Shown here in pieces: positions 1-7,191 of a stretch of 50,506 bases of DNA (the stretch's first letter is position 1; every line of letters starts with the position of its first letter). The translations under genes were made by a program, and so were the position numbers. The notes beneath the pieces are model-generated. The model saw only the letters and a list, made by a program, of their open reading frames with translations. It searched no databases and was not told the DNA's origin. Origin of the DNA: Desulfobulbaceae bacterium (GTDB taxonomy: Bacteria > Desulfobacterota > Desulfobulbia > Desulfobulbales > Desulfocapsaceae). The DNA lies in the NCBI GenBank assembly GCA_004796425.1, contig QZLB01000077.1, positions 1 through 50,506 of the forward strand. Reading direction: 5' to 3'.

Positions 1-605
1 AGGTTGCATGTGTCGATTATTTCGGCGAATCGATCGATGTATGCCTGCGCATCATCAAACTTGGGGCATCCCATCATCACCACTTTTCCCGCCAGATATC
101 GCTGCTGGAAATCGGGCGCTGCGGCGGCGCAACAATCTGCAGCAACCAGAATATCTGCTCCTTGCAAAAAGGGCGCATGGGGCGGTATTAATCTGATTTG
201 AATGGGCCAGTGGGTAAGTTGTGAGTCGCCTGCCTGGGAGGGAACAGCGCTTACCGGTTTGTTTGCCGATTGACATGGTGTCATCGGTGCCAGGGTCTGG
301 ATATGAGTTGAAGCACAGCCGCAGTCCATGGTGGGAGCTTTTTCAGTTTCCTGCTTTTTCAGGTCAGCAAGGTATTCCTCCACCGCGTCTTCATCAAAAT
401 CCTCCGCTTCTCGCTCTATTATCTGCAGAGCGCCGGTGGGGCAGGCACCGAGACAGGCACCCAGGCCGTCACAAAGATTATCTGCAACAAGTTTTGCCTT
501 GCCATCTACGATCTTCAAAGAACCTTCCGCACAATCAGGTACACATAATCCGCAGCCATCACAAAGATCTTCATTAATTTCAATTATCTTTCTTACCGAT
601 TTCAT
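1..605 (-). CDS. 4Fe-4S ferredoxin-type protein of the hcp cluster (partial, C-terminus off the window)
   Basis: The frame reads from an ATG at 605 (preceded by AAGGAGG) to the left edge with no stop, so at least 201 residues are present and the C-terminus is missing. Residues 15-25 carry a full CxxCxxCxxxC cluster motif (CDGCGLC). A second motif near residues 46-56 reads CxxLxxCxxxCP, with Leu at the usual second cysteine, so that cluster may be a [3Fe-4S] or use another ligand. An acidic linker with a CGC motif follows, then an alpha/beta-like region containing ADCC and a MGCPK segment. Ferredoxins of this build accompany hcp in sulfate reducers and are thought to feed electrons to Hcp or a partner; that role is inferred. 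The gene has its own predicted operator and -10 element at 697-738, matching the ones upstream of hcp, so both are probably co-regulated. Confidence 0.85.
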   Translation of the reverse strand, partial: MKSVRKIIEINEDLCDGCGLCVPDCAEGSLKIVDGKAKLVADNLCDGLGACLGACPTGALQIIEREAEDFDEDAVEEYLADLKKQETEKAPTMDCGCASTHIQTLAPMTPCQSANKPVSAVPSQAGDSQLTHWPIQIRLIPPHAPFLQGADILVAADCCAAAAPDFQQRYLAGKVVMMGCPKFDDAQAYIDRFAEIIDTCN

Positions 606-696
606 CGTAAACCTCCTTGTTGCACCCGCCATACAAATTACAGCTGAGATGCAGAGTTCATCTCATATTATTGATCACGTCTCATCATTTGCTTCC

Positions 697-738
697 AGTC
701 TAGCAGGTTTTCAGGAGAAAACTTTGACCTGGGTCAAA
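697..738 (-). promoter_or_regulatory. HcpR/FNR-like operator and -10 upstream of the ferredoxin gene
   Basis: TTTGACCTGGGTCAAA at 723-738 is a 16-base inverted repeat. On the minus strand TAGACT (702-697), a four-of-six match to a -10 hexamer, is centred 31 bases downstream of the palindrome centre. This fits a class-II CRP/FNR-family activator site near -41. The operator overlaps the stop codon of the upstream sulfite-reductase-like gene and lies about 120 bases before the ferredoxin ATG. The regulator assignment (HcpR) rests on the known control of hcp genes in Desulfobacterota and is an inference. Confidence 0.65.
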
Positions 739-1402
739 AGGGTGAGTTTTGTGAGATTTTTTTTCTCAAATGTTCAATTCCCGTTTGCGCAATGTATGGC
801 GCCATTCTCATTCCGGTGTCAGCTTCTATACGATAGAGCTCCAAAACTTGTTTCACAAGGCTGACCAACCTCCGTTCTTCAATATTTTCTTCGAGCACAT
901 CACCGATCCGAGGATTTCTTCCACCATTACCACCGACGATGAGGTTCCAATGAGTGGGGGAGACCGGTGTAACACCGATATCCCTGACAAAGGGCATGGT
1001 GCAGCATCTTTTGCAACCGGATATCGCGATTTTCAGATGCGCAGGTAATGGTCCTGATAATTTCAGTTTTCTGATCTGGTTCCCGATTTCGGTCGCCCTG
1101 GCAAAAGCGTATTTGCAGGACGCCCCTGCTCTGCAGGTATAAATCCGACCAACTTCACAGGGTTCAATTTCTTCAAGAATCGGTTTGAGATGGCTGACCA
1201 GTTCTTCAAGTCGATCGGAGTGGCAACCCGAAACAGAAATCTGATGATCAGATTCGATCCTGATTGAGTCTATGTTGAACTGTGCTGCAACAGTCTCCAG
1301 CAGTGGGAGATCTTTTATGTTGATTTGCTGGAGTCTATACCCCTTAATACGCAGATATGGCGGACTATTTTTTTTATCGGTAATGGTGTGCAGGCTCTTC
1401 AT
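734..1402 (-). CDS. Small assimilatory-type siroheme sulfite/nitrite reductase
   Basis: A 222-residue protein that fits the single-subunit low-spin sulfite reductase (asSiR) family of sulfate reducers. Residues 90-96 give CRAGASC and residues 130-134 give CKRCC, which together form the CX5C-Xn-CX3C motif that binds the coupled siroheme-[4Fe-4S] centre. The N-terminal part resembles the ferredoxin-like half domain of nitrite/sulfite reductases. It would reduce sulfite or nitrite by six electrons in the cytoplasm; lying directly downstream of hcp, a nitrite or hydroxylamine detoxifying role is attractive but unproven. I chose ATG 1402; an upstream in-frame TTG at 1414 would add four residues. 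Spacing to hcp is about 118 bases and contains a strong hairpin. The stop codon sits inside the operator of the next gene. Confidence 0.82.
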   Translation of the reverse strand: MKSLHTITDKKNSPPYLRIKGYRLQQINIKDLPLLETVAAQFNIDSIRIESDHQISVSGCHSDRLEELVSHLKPILEEIEPCEVGRIYTCRAGASCKYAFARATEIGNQIRKLKLSGPLPAHLKIAISGCKRCCTMPFVRDIGVTPVSPTHWNLIVGGNGGRNPRIGDVLEENIEERRLVSLVKQVLELYRIEADTGMRMAPYIAQTGIEHLRKKISQNSPF

Positions 1403-1423
1403 GATGGTTCTCAAATGGATAAA

Positions 1424-1460
1424 TGCAAAGGGCTGTCACTGTGAAGTGCAGCCCTTTGCA
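1424..1460 (-). other. Intercistronic hairpin between hcp and the reductase gene
   Basis: A perfect 12-base inverted repeat, TGCAAAGGGCTG at 1424-1435 and its complement at 1449-1460, with a 13-base loop. No T-run follows on the minus strand, so it is more likely an mRNA-processing or partial attenuation hairpin than a strong terminator. It would set lower expression of the downstream reductase relative to hcp. Confidence 0.55.
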
Positions 1461-1520
1461 ACTGATCGGTTTTCGCTGATCAGCGTATCATACTCTTTAT
1501 AAGAGTGTTCGTCTGTGACC

Positions 1521-3155
1521 TTATGCAAGGATGGTCTCGATATCTTCCTGGGCAGTCTCAGCAATCGGTTTGATTGCGAAATTCTCAACAAGTACCCCTA
1601 AAACATTGGGTGTGATGAATGCTGGCAGGGAGGGTCCGAGACGAATATCTTTAATGCCAAGGCTCAACAGGGTGAGCAGAATGACTACAGCTTTCTGCTC
1701 GTACCAACTCAATACCAGAGAAAGCGGCAAATCGTTTACCCCACAGTCAAAGGCACCGGCGAGAGCAACCGCAATCTGAATGGCGGAGTAGGCGTCGTTG
1801 CACTGTCCGACATCAAGCAAACGTGGAATACCGCCAATGTCGCCGAGTTGTTTATCGAAGAAACGAAATTTACCGCAGGCCAGGGTCAATACGACACAAT
1901 CCTGGGGAACCTGCTCAACAAAGTCGGTGTAATAGTTTCTGCCGGGTTTGGCACCGTCACAGCCGCCGACCAGGAAGAAATGTTTAATCGCCCCGGCTTT
2001 TACACCGTCGATGACCTTATCTGCAACGCCAAGGACCGTGTTTCTGGCAAAACCGGTGAGTACCTCACCCTTGTCTTCATCTGCGGTGAAACCGGGCAAG
2101 CTTAACGCGCGTTCAATGACGGCTGAGAAATCCTTGTCCTCACCGATGTGAGAAATCCCGGGCCAGCCAACCAGGCCAGTGGTAAAGACATTGTCTTTGT
2201 ATGAATCTTTTGGTTTCTGGATGCAATTGGTGGTAAACAGGATTGCACCGGGGAACGCATCCATCTCTTTTTGCTGGTTTTGCCACGCCGTTCCATAATG
2301 ACCGTAAAAGTGATCATATTTTTTCAGCTCGGGGTAGGCGTGACAGGGCAGCATCTCACCATGGGTATAGATGTTGATTCCCTTACCCTGACTCTGTTCA
2401 AGCAGCATATGGAGGTCTTTTAAATCATGGCCGGTAACCAGAATCGCTTTACCAGCTTTGGTGCCCAGGGGAACCGGAGTTGGCTCTGGATGCCCGTAGG
2501 TGCCGGTGTTGCCGGCATCCAGTAATTCCATCGCCTTCAGATTGACTTCGCCGCATTTCAGGGCAACACCGACCAAGTCATTGAGTTCGAGATCTTTTCT
2601 GGTCAAATCAGCCAGTGCCTGATGGATGAATGCATATACATCATCATCTCTTTCGCCAAGTATTGCCGCGTGGTCGGTATAGGCGGCAAGGCCTCTCACA
2701 CCATACAGGGCAATCTGTTTCAATGAGCGCAGATCTTCATTGTCGTCAAGAGACTGGATGAAGTCAAGATCTGCCCCTTGTTTTTCAAGCCCTGCGAGAT
2801 CCGGTGCAGGGACGAAGTTCAATGCAGCGGAATCACTTCTGATCGTTGCGCCGGCTGCCTCGACACGGGCTTTCAGTTCGTCTCTCAGTGTTACCGCTTT
2901 GCGGATCCAGGTGTCGAAGCGAGCGGGGTCAAAGTCGACATTGGTCAGGCAGGCAAAGGTCGCCTCGGCAGTGAAACGATCGACGTTTGAGTCAACGATA
3001 TTTGCTTTGCGCGCCTCAACGGCAACGATTGACAGCCCCTGCAGGACAATAGTTAAAAGATCCTGCAGGCCGCTGACGCCATCGGATTTGCCACATACAC
3101 CAATTTGAGTACAACCACTACCTTTTGCTGTCTGTTCACATTGATTACAAAACAT
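1521..3155 (-). CDS. hcp: Hybrid cluster protein / hydroxylamine reductase
   Basis: A 544-residue class-I Hcp, the usual length for the anaerobe type. The N-terminus gives C3-x2-C6-x8-C15-x5-C21, the ligand pattern of the cubane cluster. Downstream stretches such as GHDLKDLHM, THGEMLPCHAYP, TTNCIQKP, GGCDGAKPGR, LACGKFRF and DVGQCNDAYSA hold the His, Glu and Cys residues expected to bind the hybrid 4Fe-2S-2O cluster. The family reduces hydroxylamine in vitro and acts as a NO reductase or S-nitrosylase in vivo; it is cytoplasmic. I start at ATG 3155 (GGAGGTAG just upstream); a longer frame beginning at 3200 lacks a ribosome site and would spoil the cysteine N-terminus. It is first in an hcp-reductase unit with a predicted activator site about 110 bases upstream. 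Confidence 0.96.
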   Translation of the reverse strand: MFCNQCEQTAKGSGCTQIGVCGKSDGVSGLQDLLTIVLQGLSIVAVEARKANIVDSNVDRFTAEATFACLTNVDFDPARFDTWIRKAVTLRDELKARVEAAGATIRSDSAALNFVPAPDLAGLEKQGADLDFIQSLDDNEDLRSLKQIALYGVRGLAAYTDHAAILGERDDDVYAFIHQALADLTRKDLELNDLVGVALKCGEVNLKAMELLDAGNTGTYGHPEPTPVPLGTKAGKAILVTGHDLKDLHMLLEQSQGKGINIYTHGEMLPCHAYPELKKYDHFYGHYGTAWQNQQKEMDAFPGAILFTTNCIQKPKDSYKDNVFTTGLVGWPGISHIGEDKDFSAVIERALSLPGFTADEDKGEVLTGFARNTVLGVADKVIDGVKAGAIKHFFLVGGCDGAKPGRNYYTDFVEQVPQDCVVLTLACGKFRFFDKQLGDIGGIPRLLDVGQCNDAYSAIQIAVALAGAFDCGVNDLPLSLVLSWYEQKAVVILLTLLSLGIKDIRLGPSLPAFITPNVLGVLVENFAIKPIAETAQEDIETILA

Positions 3156-3228
3156 GGAGCTACCTCCGGTGTTAATTAAGGAAATGAATCGGACGATCAC
3201 TTTGACCGTTTCCGTTATTGTTACGTGA

Positions 3229-3270
3229 AGGATAAAGCCGAATAGATTTTGTTTCCTTGACCTAGGTCAA
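3229..3270 (-). promoter_or_regulatory. HcpR/FNR-like operator and -10 upstream of hcp
   Basis: TTGACCTAGGTCAA at 3257-3270 is a perfect 14-base palindrome. On the minus strand TATCCT (3234-3229) is centred 32 bases downstream of its centre, the class-II spacing for a CRP/FNR-family activator. The site differs from the ferredoxin-gene operator only in its central bases. A lone half site TTTGACC lies at 3201-3207. HcpR as the regulator is inferred from hcp genes in related organisms; no regulator gene is in the window. Confidence 0.72.
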
Positions 3271-3291
3271 AGAATGGAAAAAGCTCAATTA

Positions 3292-4092
3292 TTATGAAGA
3301 GGGTGTGGCGGCGAAAAGAAGTGGGCCATCGGTTTCAAACCCGTGGGTGTTAAGTTCGTAATCACGGTAGCATGAGCTCACATGATATCCTGAAGTATTA
3401 ATGATTTCAAACCATTCTGACGGTGAGAAGGCGGCCAGTTCATGGTTGATCACTTGATTGACATTTTGCTCTGGCTTGCCGGGATACCTGATCTTGTATC
3501 GTTGTTCGAGCAGACTGATTTTTTTCTCGGGATCGAATTGTTTGATTGATTCGGTGATAAGTTTTCCGCCATCATCGATATCCTTCATACTGAACTGGAA
3601 AAATCGTTGGAACGGGTTCTCTCGTAATTGTCGATCCGGGGTATAGAGTTGGAGCAGTAATACACCATCTGACTTGAGGACTGTATAGATTTCAGAGAGG
3701 CATCGGGCGATGGTTTTCTCATCTGTGAGTAGGTTGAGTGTATTGTAGGGAATTATCACCGCATCGAATTGGTTACAGAATCCCAGGGAACACATATCCA
3801 TTGCAACCAGATGTGTACCACCCTGGGTCGCGGCTTTTTGAAGCATGGGCGAGGAGATGTCGATGCCTACCGAGCTGAAATTGTACTCATGCAGGAACCG
3901 CTGGATTCTGCCGGTGCCGCACCCGCACTCGAGTATGAAGCGGGCCTCAAATTGCTGGAGCAGTGCTTGGTAAAATCTGAAATCAGCTTTGAAATCAGAA
4001 AGTTCAAGATGATAGAGTGCGGCATATGATTGCGCAGTTACAGGGGTGAAGACTTCACGAGGTTCGTCTTCGTATCCGGTAGGTTCTGTCAT
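3292..4092 (-). CDS. Class I SAM-dependent methyltransferase
   Basis: A 266-residue cytoplasmic Rossmann-fold methyltransferase. SAM motif I reads ILECGCGTGRIQRF at about residues 53-66, followed by GIDISSPML and the acidic motif VAMDMC, then DAVIIPYNTLNLL and a post-motif LLLQLYTP. The fit is to the small-molecule Methyltransf_11/25 group; the substrate cannot be read from the sequence. I start at ATG 4092; a TTG at 4119 would add nine residues (reading MHHQAHPVP). It lies about 65 bases downstream of a small Cys-containing protein on the same strand and probably shares its transcript. Its stop is only about 20 bases before the hcp operator, so hcp is transcribed separately. Confidence 0.85.
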   Translation of the reverse strand: MTEPTGYEDEPREVFTPVTAQSYAALYHLELSDFKADFRFYQALLQQFEARFILECGCGTGRIQRFLHEYNFSSVGIDISSPMLQKAATQGGTHLVAMDMCSLGFCNQFDAVIIPYNTLNLLTDEKTIARCLSEIYTVLKSDGVLLLQLYTPDRQLRENPFQRFFQFSMKDIDDGGKLITESIKQFDPEKKISLLEQRYKIRYPGKPEQNVNQVINHELAAFSPSEWFEIINTSGYHVSSCYRDYELNTHGFETDGPLLFAATPSS

Positions 4093-4159
4093 CGGAACAG
4101 GGTGTGCCTGGTGGTGCAATAAACTCGTGACACATAGTGGGCCGTACCGGTGTGCATCA

Positions 4160-4435
4160 CTAGTTCACATACCCTCCATCTATGATAAAGCCGGGGTTGA
4201 CGAGCTGTGGGTCAATATTCAATTTGGCCATGGCAAACATTTTGGCAACATCAAGGTCGAAATGGATATGCCAGTTGCCGGGAATCGGCCATGACTTTTC
4301 ACTGGTGAAACCGTGTGTTTCACAAACCGGGCAATATACCCGATCAACCAGCTCTGAGGGCATTCCTTCGTGGAATGAGAGTGTGATGCTATGCAATTTG
4401 CATTCACAAGTAATTGTCTGTGTTGATTCCATCAT
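4160..4435 (-). CDS. Small Cys/His-containing conserved-looking hypothetical protein
   Basis: A 91-residue acidic protein I do not recognise. It has two cysteine pairs, CEC at residues 10-12 and CPVC at about residues 35-38, spaced like a small zinc or iron site, and a WHIHFD segment in the second half. No signal peptide or membrane segment is visible. Two adjacent ATGs (4435 and 4432) precede the frame without a clear Shine-Dalgarno. It is followed on the same strand by the methyltransferase, and a strong hairpin at 4561-4585 separates it from the rhodanese operon upstream, so the two genes probably form their own unit. Reality as a gene is supported by length, cysteine pattern and strand context only. 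Confidence 0.6.
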   Translation of the reverse strand: MMESTQTITCECKLHSITLSFHEGMPSELVDRVYCPVCETHGFTSEKSWPIPGNWHIHFDLDVAKMFAMAKLNIDPQLVNPGFIIDGGYVN

Positions 4436-4560
4436 TTGTCATGCATGCTAAAGTGTTTCAGCAGAAGACACCACGTCCTGAATTCTGCGGGAAACGGCTA
4501 TATTATATGATTTTTTACACTTTGTCTATGGAGTAAAATGGAAACAGAGGTCAGCGGGTT

Positions 4561-4585
4561 TCGGGGAGGCAGGAGGCCTCCCCGA
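4561..4585 (-). terminator. Hairpin terminator of the flavodiiron-rhodanese operon
   Basis: TCGGGGAGGC (4561-4570) pairs perfectly with GCCTCCCCGA (4576-4585) around a five-base loop, a 10-base GC-rich stem 24 bases after the stop of the rhodanese-MBL gene. There is no T-run, so it may act with other factors or mainly protect the 3' end. Confidence 0.6.
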
Positions 4586-4608
4586 TACACTGTTTTCGTT
4601 TGATAATC

Positions 4609-5769
4609 TCAGGATGCTTCAGCCTGCTGAGCGGCATAGGCAGAGGCGGCACATTCGTTTTTACCGAGGTCGAGCTCTTCGGCCTTATCATCGTCAACTA
4701 GCTCAAGGTTTGCATTCACCAGCCTGATGGTTGCATATTCTGGTGGTTGCTCTCGCATGTTTGATTTAATAAATGCGAGGAAATCCTGAGGATTATCAAT
4801 TGAATAGATCGCCTTGTTCTGCTGTCTTGCCGATTTAAGTGAGGTGAGGAACGTCATCTCAGGTGTCGCCTCATCCCAACCAATGAAATGTCCCGGTAAG
4901 ACAATCAGCCCCCCGTCCATATGAGTGACGGTCTGTATGGTCTCGAACAAGGTATCGGACCATTCCTCAACTTTTCCGCCAAGATCAGGCCGACCGATTG
5001 ATTTAATGAAGATGATATCACCGGTCACGATATAGTGATTATCGATGATGTACATGGTGCTGCCCGGAGTATGGCCGGGTGCGAACATAACCTTGACGGA
5101 AGGGCCGTTGGCAAAACCGATCTCCTGACCATCGCTGAGTTCTGAATAGTTAAGCTTGGCCCCTGCAAAATCATTTTTGTTGGCAAAAAAGGTTGCACCG
5201 GTTTTCTCAGATAATGCACGGCTGCCTGCAATATAGTCAGCTTGCAGATGAGTTTCTGCGGTACCAATGATTTCAGCCCCTTTGGAGGCAGCAAAGTCGA
5301 TATAAAACTGATCATCCCGGGAAGGATCGAAAACGATCATCTGGCAGTTAGATATTAAGCCATAACTGCATGATCCTTTGCCGGGTCTGATAAACTGGTA
5401 CAATTCATAATTGCTATCATCGCTGATCAATCGTGGAACCAGCAGATTACCCCAGGATTTTATTCCACCCGCCAGATAGCCAACATCGGTGAAACCGTTA
5501 TTATCCAGGATCTCTGCAACAAATTTGGCTGAACCTTCTTTGGCACAGACAATTCGTATTGCGGATCCTTTGTCTGGCAGTTGCGCAATACATTCATCTT
5601 CGATTTCCATGAAATCAAAATAGGAGATATTCAAGGTGTTGATTTCATGAGGACCCTCCACCTTGAACCGACCAAAATCAGTGGCGTTTCGGACATCCAG
5701 AAGAATAAACGGTTGATCGTTTGTAACCCATTCATACAACTCTGCTGCCTGATAATCGAAAATACTCAT
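4609..5769 (-). CDS. Rhodanese - ETHE1-like (persulfide dioxygenase-type) MBL-fold fusion
   Basis: A 386-residue fusion. Residues 1-115 form a rhodanese domain with LLDVR and a candidate persulfide-carrying C75 in VCAKEGS. Residues 120-345 are a metallo-beta-lactamase fold of the ETHE1 type: T173-H174 begins the metal motif, then GH233TPGS, TGD251 and PGH294. The usual HxHxDH motif reads H174-L-Q-A-D-Y179, so the second and third histidines are lost. The ligands matching the mononuclear iron of human ETHE1 (H79, H135, D154) correspond to H174, H233 and D251 and are all kept, so persulfide dioxygenase chemistry (GSSH or a similar persulfide plus O2 to sulfite) remains possible. The rhodanese is N-terminal, opposite to CstB. 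The start has AAGGAG. It is last in a four-gene run after a flavodiiron protein. Confidence 0.88.
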   Translation of the reverse strand: MSIFDYQAAELYEWVTNDQPFILLDVRNATDFGRFKVEGPHEINTLNISYFDFMEIEDECIAQLPDKGSAIRIVCAKEGSAKFVAEILDNNGFTDVGYLAGGIKSWGNLLVPRLISDDSNYELYQFIRPGKGSCSYGLISNCQMIVFDPSRDDQFYIDFAASKGAEIIGTAETHLQADYIAGSRALSEKTGATFFANKNDFAGAKLNYSELSDGQEIGFANGPSVKVMFAPGHTPGSTMYIIDNHYIVTGDIIFIKSIGRPDLGGKVEEWSDTLFETIQTVTHMDGGLIVLPGHFIGWDEATPEMTFLTSLKSARQQNKAIYSIDNPQDFLAFIKSNMREQPPEYATIRLVNANLELVDDDKAEELDLGKNECAASAYAAQQAEAS

Positions 5770-5813
5770 GGTCTCTCCTTCGGGTTCAAATGTTGATTAT
5801 TGCACCGTGTGCA

Positions 5814-6626
5814 TTAGAGCAACTCTTCAAGCTTTGCCGATAGTTTGTTGAGATGTTCCTGCTCTTCATTTGCCATTTCCTGATAAAATGTCGCGACATC
5901 AGTTCCCGCATGTTTGCGAGCAAGCCTTGAATAGAGATCAAACGCCTGGGCTTCGAATTTCATACCGAGCTGAATGGCTTTTTCGGGTGTGCCGAGCTGA
6001 TCTTTGAAAACTGAGATCATTTCGTCAATATCGAAACCACCTTCAAGGATGTTCAGTTCGTTTTCACCGGGTACCGCAGGGTTGGAATCTTTGTATTTAC
6101 TCAACAATTTTGCCATATGACCATCTTCGAAGCGGGCCATCTGGGTTAACGTCTCTTTTTCATTAGGGTTGTCGGTCTGCTCGACCAAGGCGAGGTAAAA
6201 TTGTTTCAGTCCCGCTTCCATCTGATAGGCGAGTTCAAAACTTGTTTCAAAATCACCACTGGCAAAATATTCGATACCCATTGCCTCAGAGCCGACCGAC
6301 TCGCCACCGTCCCAGTCGATTAAGCCACCATTCATGTTGAACACATGCCGTACCCCTGCATTATTGAGGATTTGACAGGCAGCCTTGGATCGAACACCGC
6401 TTCGACAATAGACGATAGTCGGCTTATCGTGGTCTACTTCGGATTGGCGTAAGGATAGTTCGGGAAGCGGGATTAATATTGCCCCGGGGATGTGAGATTC
6501 TTCATATTCTTTCGGTTGCCGGACATCAATCAATTGGTATCGCTCCGCCTCCCCGGATGACATGAATTGTTTCGCTTCAGCGCTCGTTATGCTCTCCCCG
6601 GTATCAAAAAAGGTATCCCAGTTCAT
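5814..6626 (-). CDS. Rhodanese - rubrerythrin-like ferritin fusion
   Basis: A 270-residue protein. Residues 1-108 are a rhodanese domain with LIDVRQPKEYEESHIPGA and the active loop C74RSGVRS, a canonical six-residue loop. Residues 115-270 form a ferritin-like four-helix bundle: E137 in helix 1, E167-x-x-H170 in helix 2, E225 in helix 3 and E255-x-x-H258 in helix 4, the di-iron ligand pattern of rubrerythrins. The rubredoxin domain of true rubrerythrins is absent. The domain pair suggests persulfide transfer coupled to peroxide or O2 reduction at a di-iron site; this is inference. It lies 44 bases before the rhodanese-MBL gene and 38 bases after an unknown gene, in one operon with the flavodiiron gene. 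Confidence 0.88.
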   Translation of the reverse strand: MNWDTFFDTGESITSAEAKQFMSSGEAERYQLIDVRQPKEYEESHIPGAILIPLPELSLRQSEVDHDKPTIVYCRSGVRSKAACQILNNAGVRHVFNMNGGLIDWDGGESVGSEAMGIEYFASGDFETSFELAYQMEAGLKQFYLALVEQTDNPNEKETLTQMARFEDGHMAKLLSKYKDSNPAVPGENELNILEGGFDIDEMISVFKDQLGTPEKAIQLGMKFEAQAFDLYSRLARKHAGTDVATFYQEMANEEQEHLNKLSAKLEELL

Positions 6627-6664
6627 ATCTGTTTTTACATTTAAATTAGCGGTTCAATTCTGGT

Positions 6665-7147
6665 TTACATATGTAAAAGCGCGGCTTCACGCGGTGTTGT
6701 CGAATAGCATTTCAACTGAAAGAGCCAGTATCGTTCGGGCTTGTCCGTGATAGACTTTTCGGTCGGTCCAAGAAGCCAGTGACTATCGTCTATCAAATTA
6801 TAGAATGCGGTGTCAATGCCGATAAAACCATCGAGGAAATGAGCAATGATATGTAACAGCTTTGATTGATATCCCTGAGAGATGACAGAAAATTTATCAC
6901 AACGCTCAAAGCCCGACTCACCGAGTTCCTTTACCAGGCCATCAAGTACATTTCTGTTTTTTTTGACGCCTTTATTGAGTTGCATTGAAAAATCCGGATC
7001 TGTGCCATTTACAATACTTTTATCGTCCAGGTCAATCTGGTCATAGCGAACCAGTGAGGTCTTGGCAAAGAACTGCAAAACCTGTGTCCTGCAGTCCTCC
7101 TTGTTTTCACCTTCCGCCAATATCAGATGTTCGGCCATAAGTTCCAT
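6665..7147 (-). CDS. Conserved-looking hypothetical protein in the flavodiiron operon
   Basis: A soluble 160-residue protein from ATG 7147; an in-frame GTG at 7171 would add eight residues and lies closer to the upstream stop. I do not recognise a named domain. The sequence opens MELMAEHLILAEGENK and has a helical middle with HIIAHFLDGFIGIDTAFYNL, followed by SHW, and an aromatic segment YWLFQLKCY near the end. The histidine-rich amphipathic stretch could be a metal or cofactor pocket but this is only a suggestion. It sits 44 bases (20 from the GTG) after the flavodiiron gene and 38 bases before the rhodanese-ferritin fusion on the same strand, so co-transcription is very likely. Its presence between two redox enzymes makes it the obvious unknown partner of this operon. 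Confidence 0.75.
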   Translation of the reverse strand: MELMAEHLILAEGENKEDCRTQVLQFFAKTSLVRYDQIDLDDKSIVNGTDPDFSMQLNKGVKKNRNVLDGLVKELGESGFERCDKFSVISQGYQSKLLHIIAHFLDGFIGIDTAFYNLIDDSHWLLGPTEKSITDKPERYWLFQLKCYSTTPREAALLHM

Positions 7148-7191
7148 AGTCAGTTTACCATCACCACTCACAATTACAATTAGCTCTGAGC

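Noticed and set aside
328-864. 178-codon frame on the plus strand across the ferredoxin and reductase genes
   Set aside because: It crosses two supported minus-strand genes and their operator, and lacks recognisable domains.
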